A stretch of 64,000 nucleotides of DNA from Allacma fusca (Eukaryota > Arthropoda > Collembola > Symphypleona > Sminthuridae): positions 30,801,067-30,865,066 of the forward strand of contig OX359245.1 in NCBI GenBank assembly GCA_947179485.1. The letters run 5' to 3'. Below are positions 34,107-46,016 of this stretch, piece after piece. A program made the position numbers and the translations under genes. How positions within the stretch are numbered: the stretch's first letter is position 1; each line of letters begins with the position of its first letter. Under the pieces are notes generated by a model. It worked only from the letters and a program-made list of their open reading frames with translations, made no database searches and was not told the origin of the DNA.

Positions 34107-36743
34107 ATGTCACCTCACGACATCAGATTTATTAGAGTAGTCGAACTAGACAACCACGCTGAGTTCATCATTTGTAATAACCAGAAATATATAGCTCTGT
34201 TACTAACAGAAGCTGCTCTCGTTGAGCTTACCTCTGAGGACCAAATACGTGCACGTGCCAAATATAGTCATCTCTCATCTACAAGAGCACTATATCTTTA
34301 CAAGTTTTACAAACTGTTTAAGCAAAAACTCCCTCGTTACGTTAATTCCAACATTGAGCCCCAACCAGTTGATAGAAGTGACATAAAAGTTATCCGGAAA
34401 AATCCAAGCCGCATTCCGCGATCCATAAACAGTTCAACCACGACCCTGCCTGAAACCACCGTAGTGACCGTCCCAGACGACATCCTCACCCACGTACCAT
34501 CAAGTGAAGGCGAAACTGACACCGAAGGACCAACACCGGAACCTACAACCCCTCTTGGAGGATTTGCGAGTTTCAACCCCAGTAGGACTTCCACTCCCGC
34601 TGTCTCTTCTGGTCCCGCAGATAACGATTCGATCTTCGTCAACACTCAATCAGTAAGTACAAACTTTAATTTGTCTAACAATCATACTCTCACGGGCACT
34701 CCCGTTGCCCCCCACATACAACCCACATCATCGCGTCTTTTTACGTCCCGCGACCTCCTCGAAGACGTAGCCCAGAAATTAGTGGACGACATAAAAACCA
34801 AGCAAGAAACAGACTCTTCAGGAACTAGCATCCTTACGTACTCCCATTACCAACAATTGCTGTATGATCTCAAGTTAACCACCGAAGTTACATCTGACGG
34901 TCATTTCCTCAACACCAGAGAAACATTTACAAAAATTGTAGCACGAATCCTCCGCATCTTTACACTTTGGCAGACTAATTCGACTGAATTTGCACCCATC
35001 ATTGAAGAAATCGAGGACATCCAAACTACATTACTAGCTCAAGAATTCTGTCCAACCGTAACTACTACTCCAGTCACAACAACTACTCCATCCGTGTCTA
35101 CAACAAAGACCCCTACATTTGTCATAGAAACACACAGCTACACGCCTGTTATCCTCGCCTGGACCACAAGACTACAAGCTGCACAAAACTCCAGTCAGGA
35201 TATTTCACATCTTCTCAGTTACGCATCTTACTTAGGCATAGTACAGGAATTTAATCTCGCCTCCAAATATACCCACAACCACTGTCATTTCTCCTCCCAA
35301 CAAGCATACAAGGAAGGACTCTTTCTTTTAGACCAAGAATTTATTTCTCTAGCTACCCAAGCCTACCCGGACATTTTTTCCACTCCCGTCACTCACCCAG
35401 ACAACCACATTAATAATCATTCTCATACAGCTCCCCAGGACAACACAGCCGTCCTTATTCCGGACGCTGAAACCACCGCCGCATACGACAGTGACAATCC
35501 TATCTATAATATTAACTTAACCCCTCCACCTCTTTCGGATTCAAACTCTGATTCAGGGTCACTCCACTCTGAATCTCTCCATTTCACCACTGCCACCGAC
35601 AGCTCTTCCTCTTCCCGTTCCACTTCTCCTATTCCAACGCCTCCCCTTATTCCTCCAATTATTCCTACAAAAAATTCCACCATGGACTACACCAGATTTC
35701 TTTTCGACAAACCATCGTACCCATCTCCCAAAATCTCCACTGAGGAGTTATCCGACTTCCTACGGCACTGTGATGAATTCTTCAATACTTTCCAAACAGA
35801 TGACAAAATGAAGAAATCGTATGTGTATCGTAAACTATCGGATGCTACTAAGACCGCCAAAGATTATTTGGCTCATTATTACAACCTCACATCTACGTCC
35901 CGTCAAACGTATGCCCAGTTTAGAGACGAACTTTTAAATAAAATGCCACGGGATGTGCCCGATAGGAAGAGCAAATTATTGGACGCGTTATCCATGACGC
36001 CATTTCCACATGAACCCCCTACCCGGTTTGTATTACGTGTGAAGTCTGCTGCCGGTACGGACTGGTCAACATTTCCAGAGGCTACTACCGTGAAAACATT
36101 GTTGGAAAAACTCGACACCACCGTCAAAATTTTCATAACCAGCAAGAATCTGAAAATTAAAAATTTCAATCATCTCTTGGACGCTCTACGCGACTATGAA
36201 TCATGCACTACTCCCCATACGGACCACAGTGCTGTTACTCTCGCAACTCCAGTCCTTCCTTCATCATTGGAACAAACTCTGGCCACGCTTCTTGAGAAAA
36301 TAGAAAAATTAGAAGCTAAAGACACTCCAATTATGGCAGTCACTCAACATGCTCCGCCACAGCGCTCACAGTACAACAACTTTCAACCTGGACTAGGTCC
36401 TAACATTCAACGAACCTACACGTGTTACAAGTGTAACCAAACGGGCCACACAGCAAGGTATTGCCCGGCTCAACCTACTCTGTCTCAGAACCCAGCTTCT
36501 GTATCCCCAGAAATTTGCGGTCGTTGCTCCCGTCCAGGACATCATGCTAACCGTTGCAGACAGCCAGTTGCTATACATTACCAACAATTTCCACAATATA
36601 TGCAACGACGACGTGAAGACAGACAACAACAACTACAAGGCCAGCCTTTAAACTCCAACGGGCAGGCTCCACAAGGCCTGCCCCGACGCCAGCTTCTTCC
36701 TATACAAGCTGCAGACCACCAAAACTCACAAGACAGCCACTAA
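34107..36743 (+). CDS. gag: Retrotransposon Gag polyprotein
   Basis: The frame is open from 33981 to the TAA at 36741. The first in-frame ATG is 34107, giving 878 residues, and a non-ATG or spliced start upstream is possible. The N-terminal half is Ser/Thr/Pro-rich and low in structure. From about residue 530 a capsid-like helical region follows (DYTRFLFDKP, DEFFNTFQTDDKMKKSYVYR, LRVKSAAGTDWSTF). Two CCHC zinc knuckles near the C-terminus (CYKCNQTGHTARYC and CGRCSRPGHHANRC, both C-X2-C-X4-H-X4-C) bind element RNA. The C-terminus is Gln-rich. The Gag frame overlaps pol by 127 nt in the -1 register, with a frameshift signal at 36647. The 878-residue size is large for Gag, mainly because of the long disordered N-terminal part. 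Confidence 0.93.
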   Translation: MSPHDIRFIRVVELDNHAEFIICNNQKYIALLLTEAALVELTSEDQIRARAKYSHLSSTRALYLYKFYKLFKQKLPRYVNSNIEPQPVDRSDIKVIRKNPSRIPRSINSSTTTLPETTVVTVPDDILTHVPSSEGETDTEGPTPEPTTPLGGFASFNPSRTSTPAVSSGPADNDSIFVNTQSVSTNFNLSNNHTLTGTPVAPHIQPTSSRLFTSRDLLEDVAQKLVDDIKTKQETDSSGTSILTYSHYQQLLYDLKLTTEVTSDGHFLNTRETFTKIVARILRIFTLWQTNSTEFAPIIEEIEDIQTTLLAQEFCPTVTTTPVTTTTPSVSTTKTPTFVIETHSYTPVILAWTTRLQAAQNSSQDISHLLSYASYLGIVQEFNLASKYTHNHCHFSSQQAYKEGLFLLDQEFISLATQAYPDIFSTPVTHPDNHINNHSHTAPQDNTAVLIPDAETTAAYDSDNPIYNINLTPPPLSDSNSDSGSLHSESLHFTTATDSSSSSRSTSPIPTPPLIPPIIPTKNSTMDYTRFLFDKPSYPSPKISTEELSDFLRHCDEFFNTFQTDDKMKKSYVYRKLSDATKTAKDYLAHYYNLTSTSRQTYAQFRDELLNKMPRDVPDRKSKLLDALSMTPFPHEPPTRFVLRVKSAAGTDWSTFPEATTVKTLLEKLDTTVKIFITSKNLKIKNFNHLLDALRDYESCTTPHTDHSAVTLATPVLPSSLEQTLATLLEKIEKLEAKDTPIMAVTQHAPPQRSQYNNFQPGLGPNIQRTYTCYKCNQTGHTARYCPAQPTLSQNPASVSPEICGRCSRPGHHANRCRQPVAIHYQQFPQYMQRRREDRQQQLQGQPLNSNGQAPQGLPRRQLLPIQAADHQNSQDSH
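36647..36683 (+). promoter_or_regulatory. -1 ribosomal frameshift signal (gag-pol)
   Basis: T TTA AAC at 36647-36653 is a canonical X XXY YYZ heptamer in the gag reading frame. After a 6-nt spacer, GGGCAGGC (36660-36667) and GCCTGCCC (36676-36683) form a perfect 8-bp stem with an 8-nt loop. A -1 shift at this site enters the pol frame, which is open from 36617. Heptamer, frame, spacing and direction all agree. Whether a pseudoknot forms was not established. Confidence 0.9.
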
Positions 36744-39700
36744 TAATCCCTTCCATTACTGCGGTATCTACACCTCACATCAGTGTGTACTCCTTATCGT
36801 GTGCACTTAAAGTCATTGTTAACATCAACGGAACCAACCTTCCGTGCCTCATTGACACAGGGGCTGCTGCCTCTCTCATCCACCCTTCATACGTACCTCA
36901 TGGCACACAAATCACAAAGAACAATCTCACACTCATAGATGCCTCAGGAAATAGCATGCCCAATACAGGGCTAGCTCTCGTGAAGATACAGCTAGGAAAA
37001 TGTACATTTTTACACCCGTTCATCATTGCTCCTTCCACAGCTATTCCGTGCATATTGGGCACGGATTTCTTATATTCAAAAGCGGGGTTTATCATCAATA
37101 CTCAAGACAATACTATTTTTAACCAGTTCACAGGAACTGTCCCGCTGATCCATACAATCCTACAACATGACCAAGCTATTAAGGAACAATGCGAAATTCC
37201 AGTAGATACCTTACAACACTTACCAACGAGAACACAGCTGTCAAATAAATCTCCTTCTCACAAAGACCAGGATGTTAACTTCCTGCCCAACCCTTGGTTA
37301 GCATCCCCTATGCAACCTGTAACCTCTTTTCCAATCTCAACGTCTACTCAAACTCTTCCAACTTTTCAAGACCAAGCTTCCCAGACTCTCACAACAACGA
37401 AAAATAAATCTCAACATGGGAATAAATATTCACGGCCTACAGAAAAATATTCTCCAACTCCAGACATGTCTTCTGATGAGACAGACCAGGATTACTTCCA
37501 TCGCTCAACCCATCCCCTTCGCCGACGTATTCCTACATCCCGCAAAATTACTCTCAAAACTACAACTACTCCCATATCGTTTGTCTCAGCTAAACCTGCT
37601 ACACTTTCCAAAATTACAACAATTCCTATTCTATGTGTTTCCACTACCATGGAAGACGATGTTCTCCGCGTCCATGGCACACACATCATTTCACCCAGGT
37701 CTCATGTAACCATTGCAACCATTCACTCCATTGAACAAACTTCACCTTTATATTTCCAACCTCATGAATCCTTACACAAACAATTCAATATCCTTGCTCC
37801 TCATGCAGTCCTCTCTCCAAATTCCAAATTCTTCCTTCTCACAAATCCAACTTCTATGGCTATTACCTTACCAGACGGTCTAGGTCTAGGACATTTAACC
37901 CCACTCGACATTCACGATAATTCTATGCACCCAATCCCTATAAATGCAATCAATACCTCACAATTGGAAAATGAAATAGCATCATTCAAAATAAATCCGG
38001 AGCTCAACACTAATGATCAAACTAAACTCCGCTCATTGTTACGCGAATACAGGAGCTCTTTTGCCTTTCAACCTAATGAACTCGGAAAATGTTCCACAAT
38101 ACCATTCAAAGTTGAACTCCAACATGGGGGTATAGTAACTCATAAGCCCTATAAGACCTCCTCATACCAAGATGCTATTATTGATGCAGAAGTGCAGAAA
38201 TTATTGGACAATGACATAATTGAGCCCTCCACATCGCCTTTCTCCAGTCCCGTCATCATAGTTTTCAAAAAACCAAATGACCAGGGCATCAGAAAGCCCC
38301 GAATGGTCATTGATTTCCGATCACTCAACGCCATCACTAAGCCTATGCATTGGCCATTACCTTCCATTGATGAGATTCTCAGAAGACTCCAAAATCAACA
38401 CTATTTTTCAACTCTAGACCTCGCGTCCGGATTCCATCAGATAACGGTGGAACCCGCCTCCAGAGAAAAGCTCAGCTTCATCACAAGAAATGGACAATAT
38501 CAGTATAAGGACATGCCATTCGGTACACGCAACTCACCCTCGCATTTTTGCCGGGTGATAGATGTTATTCTGGCAGATCTCAAATACAATACCGCTCTAG
38601 CATATGTAGACGACATTATTGTTGCCAGTCAAACTATTGACGAACATATTTCTAAACTCAGGAAAATCTTCATACGCTTCGCACAACATAATCTCAAATT
38701 TGAACCGACCAAATGTAAATTTGGTTACGAGCAAATAAATATGCTCGGCTTCACAATAAATGCATATGGACTCCAGCCCTACGATGATAACCTCAATGGT
38801 TTACGGATGATGCCAGTTCCAACTAACATCACTACAGTCCAGTCCTTTCTTGGAATGGCTAACTTCTTTCGAAGATTTGTGCCTAATTTTGCACATATAG
38901 CAGCACCATTACGAGAACTCACAAAAAAGAACACCCCGTTCCTGTGGACTCACGAATGTGATCAAGCATTTCAAGCTCTCAAAAATCTATTGTTATGCAA
39001 ACCAGTCTTAGCAGACTATGATCCCCAAAAGGAAACATTTTTATACACAGACGCCTCCTACCAAGGTCTTGGAGCCTACATGACACAACTTCATCCAGAT
39101 GGTTTAGAACATCCAGTTTTCTTCCTCAGCCGACGTCTAAATAAATATGAAGTTAAGTATCACATTCGCATTTTAGAATTACTGGCCATAACTTGGTCCG
39201 TAATGAAATTAAAGGAGTATTTACTTGGCATACCATTCACGGTCAAAACAGACCACCACAGTTTATGTTACATCATGAAGAGTAAGGATAGCTTGGACCC
39301 CAAGCTACAACGCCTGCAACTTCTATTGATGCCCTACGACATTACCATAAAATATGTCAAGGGTACAACTCATAAGGTCGCCGACTGCCTCAGCCGAAAT
39401 CCTTTTCAACAACCCACACATTCACAGACGGATGAAGATGCATGTCTCTCTATCCATACCATAGACATTGGTATTCTCCAACAAGAACAAGCAAAAGATC
39501 CAGCACTCACGGATATAATTAATAAGCTTCCTACAAACTGGAGACTACGCTCTAACTACACATTATACAATGACATTTTGTATAAACATAACCGAAAACT
39601 TGGAGAAAAATCTCTACTCATGATTCCTCATCACATGGTACCAGATATCATTAAACGATACCATAACCCAGTGTCCCATTCAGGACATACGAAGGCTCTC

Positions 39701-41248
39701 AAAGAAATCCAACAAAGCTACTACTGGAAAACAATGAGCAAAGATATCAAAGACTTTATACAATCATGTTCATTTTGTCAAGAAAGAAAATCTCCCCGTG
39801 GTCAAAAACAACCCGGAGAGTTCCAATTCATTCCTATTCCCCTCAGACCCTTCGAAAGAATTCAGATGGACGTACAGGGTCCATTGACGAATAAAGAAGG
39901 ACGTCCAAGATATATAATCACTGCAATTTGTTATCTCACTAAATTTCTCGTAGCTGAGGTTGTACCCACAGCAGACGCTTCCGCTATAGCCAAATTCATC
40001 TTCAACAAAATAGCTGCTGTCTATTCCCTTCCCGAAATTATACAGTCAGATCAAGGGACAGAATTTAACAATGCTGTCATTACAGCGCTTTCCAAAATAT
40101 TTGATTTTAAAATGAACTATAGCACTGCTTTTCACCCCCAAACTCAGGGTCTTATAGAGAGATCCCATCAAACATTGGGTGACTGTATTGCTATATACAG
40201 AGCAGAAAATAAGGCCGACTGGCCCCACGCCATTCCAGCTATTACATTCCATCTCAACAATACTCTTCACAGCTCCCACGGTTTTACACCATTCTATGTG
40301 CTGCATGGTTTTCATGCACGCACCCCGTTGAGAAATGCATTTCCTACTTTTACTCCAGAAAACAGAAACGTCCAAGACATGACGACACTCTGGAAAACTA
40401 CTCATGACATACTAGAGACCCAAAGGAAAAAATACGCCGCCCGCGTAAATCAGTCTAAACGAACAGTAAACTATAATATTGGTGACAATGTGCTCCTCGA
40501 GCACACGTCCATACAACCTGGTACGAGCACTAAGTTACTACCCAGATGGAAAGGACCATTTTCTGTTATTGACCGACCCTCCGAAGTTAACTACACTATT
40601 AGAGGATCTGTTGGTAACACTGTTAAAACCCTCACAGTTCATGTGTCCAGGTTAAAAATATTTTATGAACGCCCCAATGTGTTCAACACTAAATCTCTGC
40701 TCAATAATGACGATGCACCTCCAGTGCAGGAATCTTCTACAAATCTACAAGATATCCCTCAGGAACTTACTAAATCTACAGGAGAACTACCTTCTCCAGA
40801 ACCTGACATTACTCCTGAAATTATTACTGAACAACCCTCAAATCCACCCGACGTTACTCTTGAACCAAATTTACCTACAGCTGACACTCATGCATTTCCA
40901 CTACGGGATACAGTACCTCCATTCCCCGTTCAACAACCTACTACAATTCCTCCAGAAATTCCAGAGCAGGTTCATAAACCAACCTATAGAGAAGCACTGT
41001 TATCTGCACCTCCAAATTCCACTGTGGAGATTCCTCGCTCCTCCTCTATAACACTTCCTAATAAACGTGTTAGGAGAACCCAGCAACAATTATTGGAACA
41101 AGAATCTCAACACATATTACCCACAGATTTTTATTCCCGAACAGATACAGAATTTAGACGTAGCACAAGAACTAATATTCATGCTATGGATAACCTATTC
41201 AACTTCACAACGGTTCGCCCTACAAATAATCACAGTTATCAGCTATAA
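36654..41248 (+). CDS. pol: Retrotransposon Pol: protease, RT, RNase H, integrase
   Basis: The frame is open from 36617 and ends with TAA at 41246. It has no ATG before the protease, so it must be made by the -1 frameshift. Residues are counted here from the GTG at 36785. Protease: CLIDTGA with the catalytic Asp at 24, and ILG near 90. Reverse transcriptase: MVIDFRSLN, YFSTLDLASGFHQI and the catalytic YVDD at 607-610. RNase H: YTDAS with Asp 756, then LELLAITW and KTDHHSL. Integrase: an HHCC zinc motif (HSGH...CSFC), then D1029, D1089 and E1125 (35 residues between the last two), followed by a GPF-type motif (PRWKGPFSVI). A Pro-rich tail of about 200 residues follows. All catalytic residues are present, so the enzyme set looks intact. 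The tail is longer than usual and has no recognised chromodomain. Confidence 0.97.
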
Positions 41249-42288
41249 CATCACGGATGATGGATCCCACTCCATTTGTGCTCTGTACTCAACTTTACAT
41301 ACAAGCACAACTACTGATGAATAATCACGACATGCCAGCAAATTCAAGTCTACACATCAACATGCTTTTCCGGAAAATCGTATCATGCACCCTATACAAT
41401 AACTATCTTAGTTAAATATCTTGCTCTGATATCTTAACTAGTTCTGCGACACGGACCCCATCTGCAAAACAATGAAATTGCACAAAAACATTATATTACT
41501 GGCTGATTCACTAATATGTATTTATTCTGAGTTCCAGAACAAATTTCCACTGCTTATAGCAGACTTCTCAACATGACCCACATTCACGGATGTTCACGTC
41601 CACAACCCCTATGATGGTAGCAAACACACATGGGACGCCATGCCATTTGCAAGTCATCTACAATCAAGAAAAATACAAAAAAAAAAAAAAAATTTTTTTT
41701 TTATTACTAACAATTTTTTTCCTAGCTTCACAAACACTTTAACATAATTCTCACACATCACATTCTTATATTACACACTTAGTAATTTTTGTCCTAATTC
41801 TATACCTATGTACTATGAAATGCAGCTCCCAACACATTTTCCTCATTTCCAGAAATTGTAATTGATCACTACATTTCGCCCCTTCCCATTAGACACCCTG
41901 TATAACCACAAAAATTCTTGGTATTCTATATTACACACATTGTACTAACACATTTATTATATTTATTTCATTTCAATTACTTACAAACGAACAAAAATTG
42001 TTACTCACCGTATATACTATCCATCTTACGAATTCCCTCTCCAAAGTTTACTCAATTCTATCTTAATAATTCTGAGGACAGAATTTTCTGCCACTACAGG
42101 AAGTATATACTGACTGATTGTACTACTAGTGTCTAAAACTAACGATGTTCTAATGATAATACACATTTTAATACGAATATTATATGTTAACATGATAAAA
42201 TTTCAAGAAATAGTATTTACAGAGCTGAAAAAAGTTTATTCAACTAAAGTGGAAACAATGGGGACATTGTTTGCCCTTCCTGGTAGAA
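41249..42288 (+). other. Element 3' spacer without frame
   Basis: About 1 kb between pol and the 3' LTR, A/T- and C-rich, with an A-run then T-run near 41677-41710 that can pair as a hairpin. No envelope-like frame survives. A purine-rich AAAGTGGAAACAATGGGGA lies at 42247, about 25 bp from the LTR, and is the best polypurine-tract candidate. It is not adjacent to the LTR, which is unusual. Confidence 0.6.
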
Positions 42289-43019
42289 TGTTAAGTAGTT
42301 TTGTAACACTCAATAAATGTAACGTCAACTACGCCACTACTATCTCCCAATACGGCACTTGTCGGCCAATGTACCTACGCATGGAACGCCATGTAATCAA
42401 ATGGCGCTCCGCTAGGTACATATGTAGAGGAAAACTACCCTCAAGTTAGCGTGCGTTCGAAGGCAAAAAGGTGGCAAGTAGCTACTTTTAGGCATCCTTG
42501 CTAAGCTTAGATATAGGAATTAAGGATAACATAGATTTCCGACATCCAGAGTTACTTTCCTGTGTTGAGGTTTCCTTTAAAAATGTGTAACTAAATATCA
42601 TTGGTTCAAACTTAAACTTTTGTAAATACTGGAGGTGGGCACATTTGTGCTCACCTCCGTATAAAACTTCGTGCCTCCGTAGGTACGAAGAGGAGAGCAA
42701 CGTCAAATCTTGAGCCAAGCAGAGCAAGGGAACGCGTGTGAGACCAACTAAGTGTATCCATTCACGCATTATAGTGAAATAAAGTATATCCTGTGAGTAA
42801 CTACATATAAGTACATACATGACTTATTTTTCGTATCTTGAGACCATACTCCCGAAATCCCTCACTCCAAAGCAAGTGCCTCTCTACCGTCTACATTTTC
42901 CCCATCATCTCGGCTCTCACTCTCAATATCATCAATATTCCCTTTTAATTCCATAATCGGCTCTTCATTACATTTTCCTCATTACGAACCATCAACTAAC
43001 TACAACATTAATAATAACA
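42289..43019 (+). repeat. 3' long terminal repeat
   Basis: 731 bp, appears identical to the 5' LTR, followed directly by the CTAG target duplication. Confidence 0.97.
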
Positions 43020-43204
43020 CTAGGTAAACATTTGGGGTCACGGGGTCAAAAACGTAATCTTTTAAAGATCTTTTTAGGATTTCCTTTCGCAATATTTTTA
43101 TTTAAATTTTTTTTTTACATTTGCGGTTTAACCGCAAATATCGGATTTTAAGAAAGAACATACATATATGTATGTAAGAAGATAATTTCGGGAATTTTAT
43201 GGGT

Positions 43205-43935
43205 TTTTAGGGGGTGTCAGCCCTCTAGTAAAATAGCCTTGTCCATACATCCATATGTATCCTTCCGCACGATATCTCAAAAACTCCTGGACCAATTTCA
43301 ATGAAATTTTTTGCAGACATTATTTGTGTCAAAAGTAAAGCTGAGTTCGTATTTGGTTGAAACCGCCTAAAAATTGTTTTTGGGAAAAAAATACTTGAAA
43401 TTTTGAACTTCAGGTCAAATGACAATTATCTCTAAAACTACTTAATCGATTTCAATGAAATTTTATGTGAATATTGCTTATATGCAAACCGTAATGGTTA
43501 TTGATTATGTGGTTGAAATCGGCCCGTTAATTTTTTTTTTAAATTCTTAAATTTTGAAAAAAAAAACTCAATATTTGTCCTACTTTGACGGCAGTAGTAG
43601 CTGACGCCAAAATCTACTGAACCGATTTCATTGAAATTTTTTACAGACATTACTTGTATCAAAAGTAAGGCTGAAAGTTTATATTTGGTTGAAATCGGCG
43701 GGATAGTTTTTGAGAAAAAATACTTGAAATTTCGAACTTTATGTTCAAAGACAGTTATCTCCCAAACTACTGAATCGATTTCAATGAAATTATTTGTGAA
43801 TTTTGCTTATGTAATATAATGATTATTGCTTATGTAATTGAAATCAGCCTGATATATTTTTTTTTAAACAATTCTGAAAATTTGAAAAAAACTCAAAATT
43901 CGTCCTACTTTGACAGCGGTAGCTCTGACGCCACT
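43205..43935. repeat. Degenerate tandem repeats, about 150-180 bp units
   Basis: Four imperfect units carry the words ATCTC-AAACTACTG, CGATTTCAATGAAATTTT, CAGACATTA-TTG and TTGGTTGAAATCGGC. Units starting near 43276 and 43605, and near 43428 and 43757, pair best, so there is a higher-order period of 329 bp. A related copy lies inside the inner element at about 20885-21160. The retrotransposon inserted beside this repeat. Confidence 0.75.
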
Positions 43936-44235
43936 CTACGCGAAGCCTCAAATTATCTCGAAGAGATGATTTTTATATATTTACTAATTTAAGAGCAGAA
44001 TCTAAAAATATTTGGAGCGGGACTGTATTAGATCAAGCTCGATGGAGGAGCACGTGGGAATCCTAAATACTGGAGGAATTTAAAATATAAAAAAGCGGGA
44101 AGGGCATTCCAGGAATTGAGGGGGTCGGTTTCGCAATTGAATTAATTTTAATGTAATTACTTACATAGGTACTGTTTTTATTGTTAGGAAATGGTTTCAT
44201 AAGCACTTTAAAACTTCTGGTGTCAACATCAAAAA

Positions 44236-46016
44236 ATGCTAGCTATAAAAATAATTCAAAGGTGCAAACACGTCTGTGTGATTGGGTCAGGTCCGGGTGG
44301 GCTGTATGCTGCTCAGCATTTAATTAAGGTAGAATTTAATCTTAAAAATTAACTTGAGTGTATTTAGAGAATTTTATTGGAAAGGTTTGAAGTCCATGAC
44401 GATTGAGGAAATGTAATAAAAATTCATACAGAATAATTTGTGTTAATTTTTTGGTTACAAATTAATATTTGAACTTGTATTGATTTGTATGTATAGCATG
44501 GCTCGATGAAAGTAGATGTGTACGAGAGGCTGCCCGTCCCCTTCGGTTTGGTTCGCTATGGAGTGGCTCCAGATCATCCGGAAGTTAAAAATGTGGTCAA
44601 TAGTTTTAATAAAGTTTTGAGTCATCCGAACGTCCGGTTCCGTGGGAATGTCACTATAGGAGAGGATGTGAATTTAAATCAATTGATGGAAGCCTACGAT
44701 GCTGTGTTGTTGGTAATTGGATGGTTGAATTTGATATGATTTATTTACAAGTTTGTTTTATAAATTTTTAAAATAATAATAATAGTAATGTGTGGGAATA
44801 TATTTGTTTTGCTGTTGGTGTAGTCTTACGGCTCCTCTGAAGACCGGAAGCTAAACATTCCCGGGGAGGAATTTGTAACCTCGGCCCGGCAATTCGTGGG
44901 ATGGTATAATGGTCTCCCGGAAAATAGCAACTTACAATTTGACCTCTCTAATTCCGAAACTGCATTTATTGTGGGTCAAGGAAATGTAGCTCTTGATGTG
45001 GCTCGAATTCTTTTGAGTCCTATTGACAAATTAGCCAAAACGGATATTGCTAGTCATGCCCTGGAAACTCTGAGCAAGTCAAGAATTAAGAGGGTGTCTG
45101 TGATTGGAAGACGAGGACCGCTCCAAGTTTCCTTTACTATTAAGGAATTAAGGGAATTAATTGGGATTTGTCCGACACAATTTAGGGAGGATGACTTTTA
45201 TGGGATTAATGTTGATGGTAATGAATTTTTTGTGTTAAATGCATAATTATTTTAGGAAAGAGTTAATTGTATGTAATGATTCCTGAACATTTTGGGGATA
45301 TTTTGTTGAGCTAAGAGGTTTTTTAATATGGTGTATGAATAGTGTTAAGGTATTTTGTTGTTGTTTTTCCAGAACTACCTAGACCTAAAAAGAGATTAGT
45401 AGAATTAATGATCAATACATCAAAAATCCCATTAGCTATACATGACAAATACTGGACGCTGGAGTTTTTACGATCCCCTTTACAAATCACTAAAGACAAT
45501 AATTTGAAAGTTAAGTTTGCCTTGAACCAGCTTCAAAATGAGAAAGTTGTTCCAGTTGGAGAGGAAATTAGGAATTGTGACATTGTATTTCGTAGCGTTG
45601 GCTATCAAGGGAAGATACTTTTTCCAGAGCTACCGTGGGATGAGAGGAGTTCTATAATTCCAAATGTGGAAGGGAAAGTGTCGGAAGGTATATGCATTCT
45701 TCAACTATTCCTCTTTTTCTTTCGACGCCTCACAAAATTCATAACAATTTTTATTGTATTAAATCCAGGAATTTATGTGACTGGCTGGTTAAAAACGGGC
45801 CCACGTGGAGTGATTTTAAATACAATGAGCGACGCTTTTGCAGTAGCGGGTCAAATCCTCAAAGATCTGGAATCACCGTCTTCCTCCAAGCCTGGCCTTG
45901 ATTTAAACCTTAAAAAACGCATAACGTCTTATGAGGACTATATGAAGATAATTGAGTATGAGAAGAGCAATGGGAAAGTGACTTCTGTGCAGAAAATGCT
46001 GGAAATCATTCAATGA
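44236..46016 (+). CDS. FDXR: Adrenodoxin (ferredoxin) reductase, mitochondrial
   Basis: Five exons with matching phases and GT-AG ends: 44236-44328, 44497-44712, 44824-45217, 45373-45687 and 45769-46016, coding about 421 residues. Exon 1 gives a short, basic N-terminus and the FAD-binding [15 protein letters not shown]. Exon 2 has [20 protein letters not shown]. Exon 3 has [13 protein letters not shown], then the NADPH-binding [15 protein letters not shown] and [11 protein letters not shown]. Exon 5 has [16 protein letters not shown], the conserved FAD-contact motif. All are hallmarks of this enzyme, which moves electrons from NADPH to mitochondrial ferredoxin for iron-sulfur cluster and steroid-hydroxylase chemistry. 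At 421 residues it is shorter than the roughly 460-490 of many animal enzymes. The presequence is very short (about 12 residues before the FAD strand), so a 5' exon or upstream start may be missing. Insect homologue: dare. Confidence 0.96.

Larger units (their letters stand above)
33124..43023 (+). mobile_element. Complete Ty3/gypsy-type LTR retrotransposon
   Basis: The element is 33128-43019, 9892 bp, with target duplications CTAG at 33124-33127 and 43020-43023. Order: 5' LTR, primer site, gag, pol (protease, reverse transcriptase, RNase H, integrase), 1-kb spacer, 3' LTR. The domain order RT-RNase H-integrase defines Ty3/gypsy type. Both LTRs are 731 bp, begin TGTTA and end TAACA, and look identical by eye, so insertion is recent. 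Both long frames are free of stops, so it may still be mobile. No envelope frame is present. It sits between EXO70 and adrenodoxin reductase in noncoding repeat DNA and breaks no gene. Confidence 0.97.
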
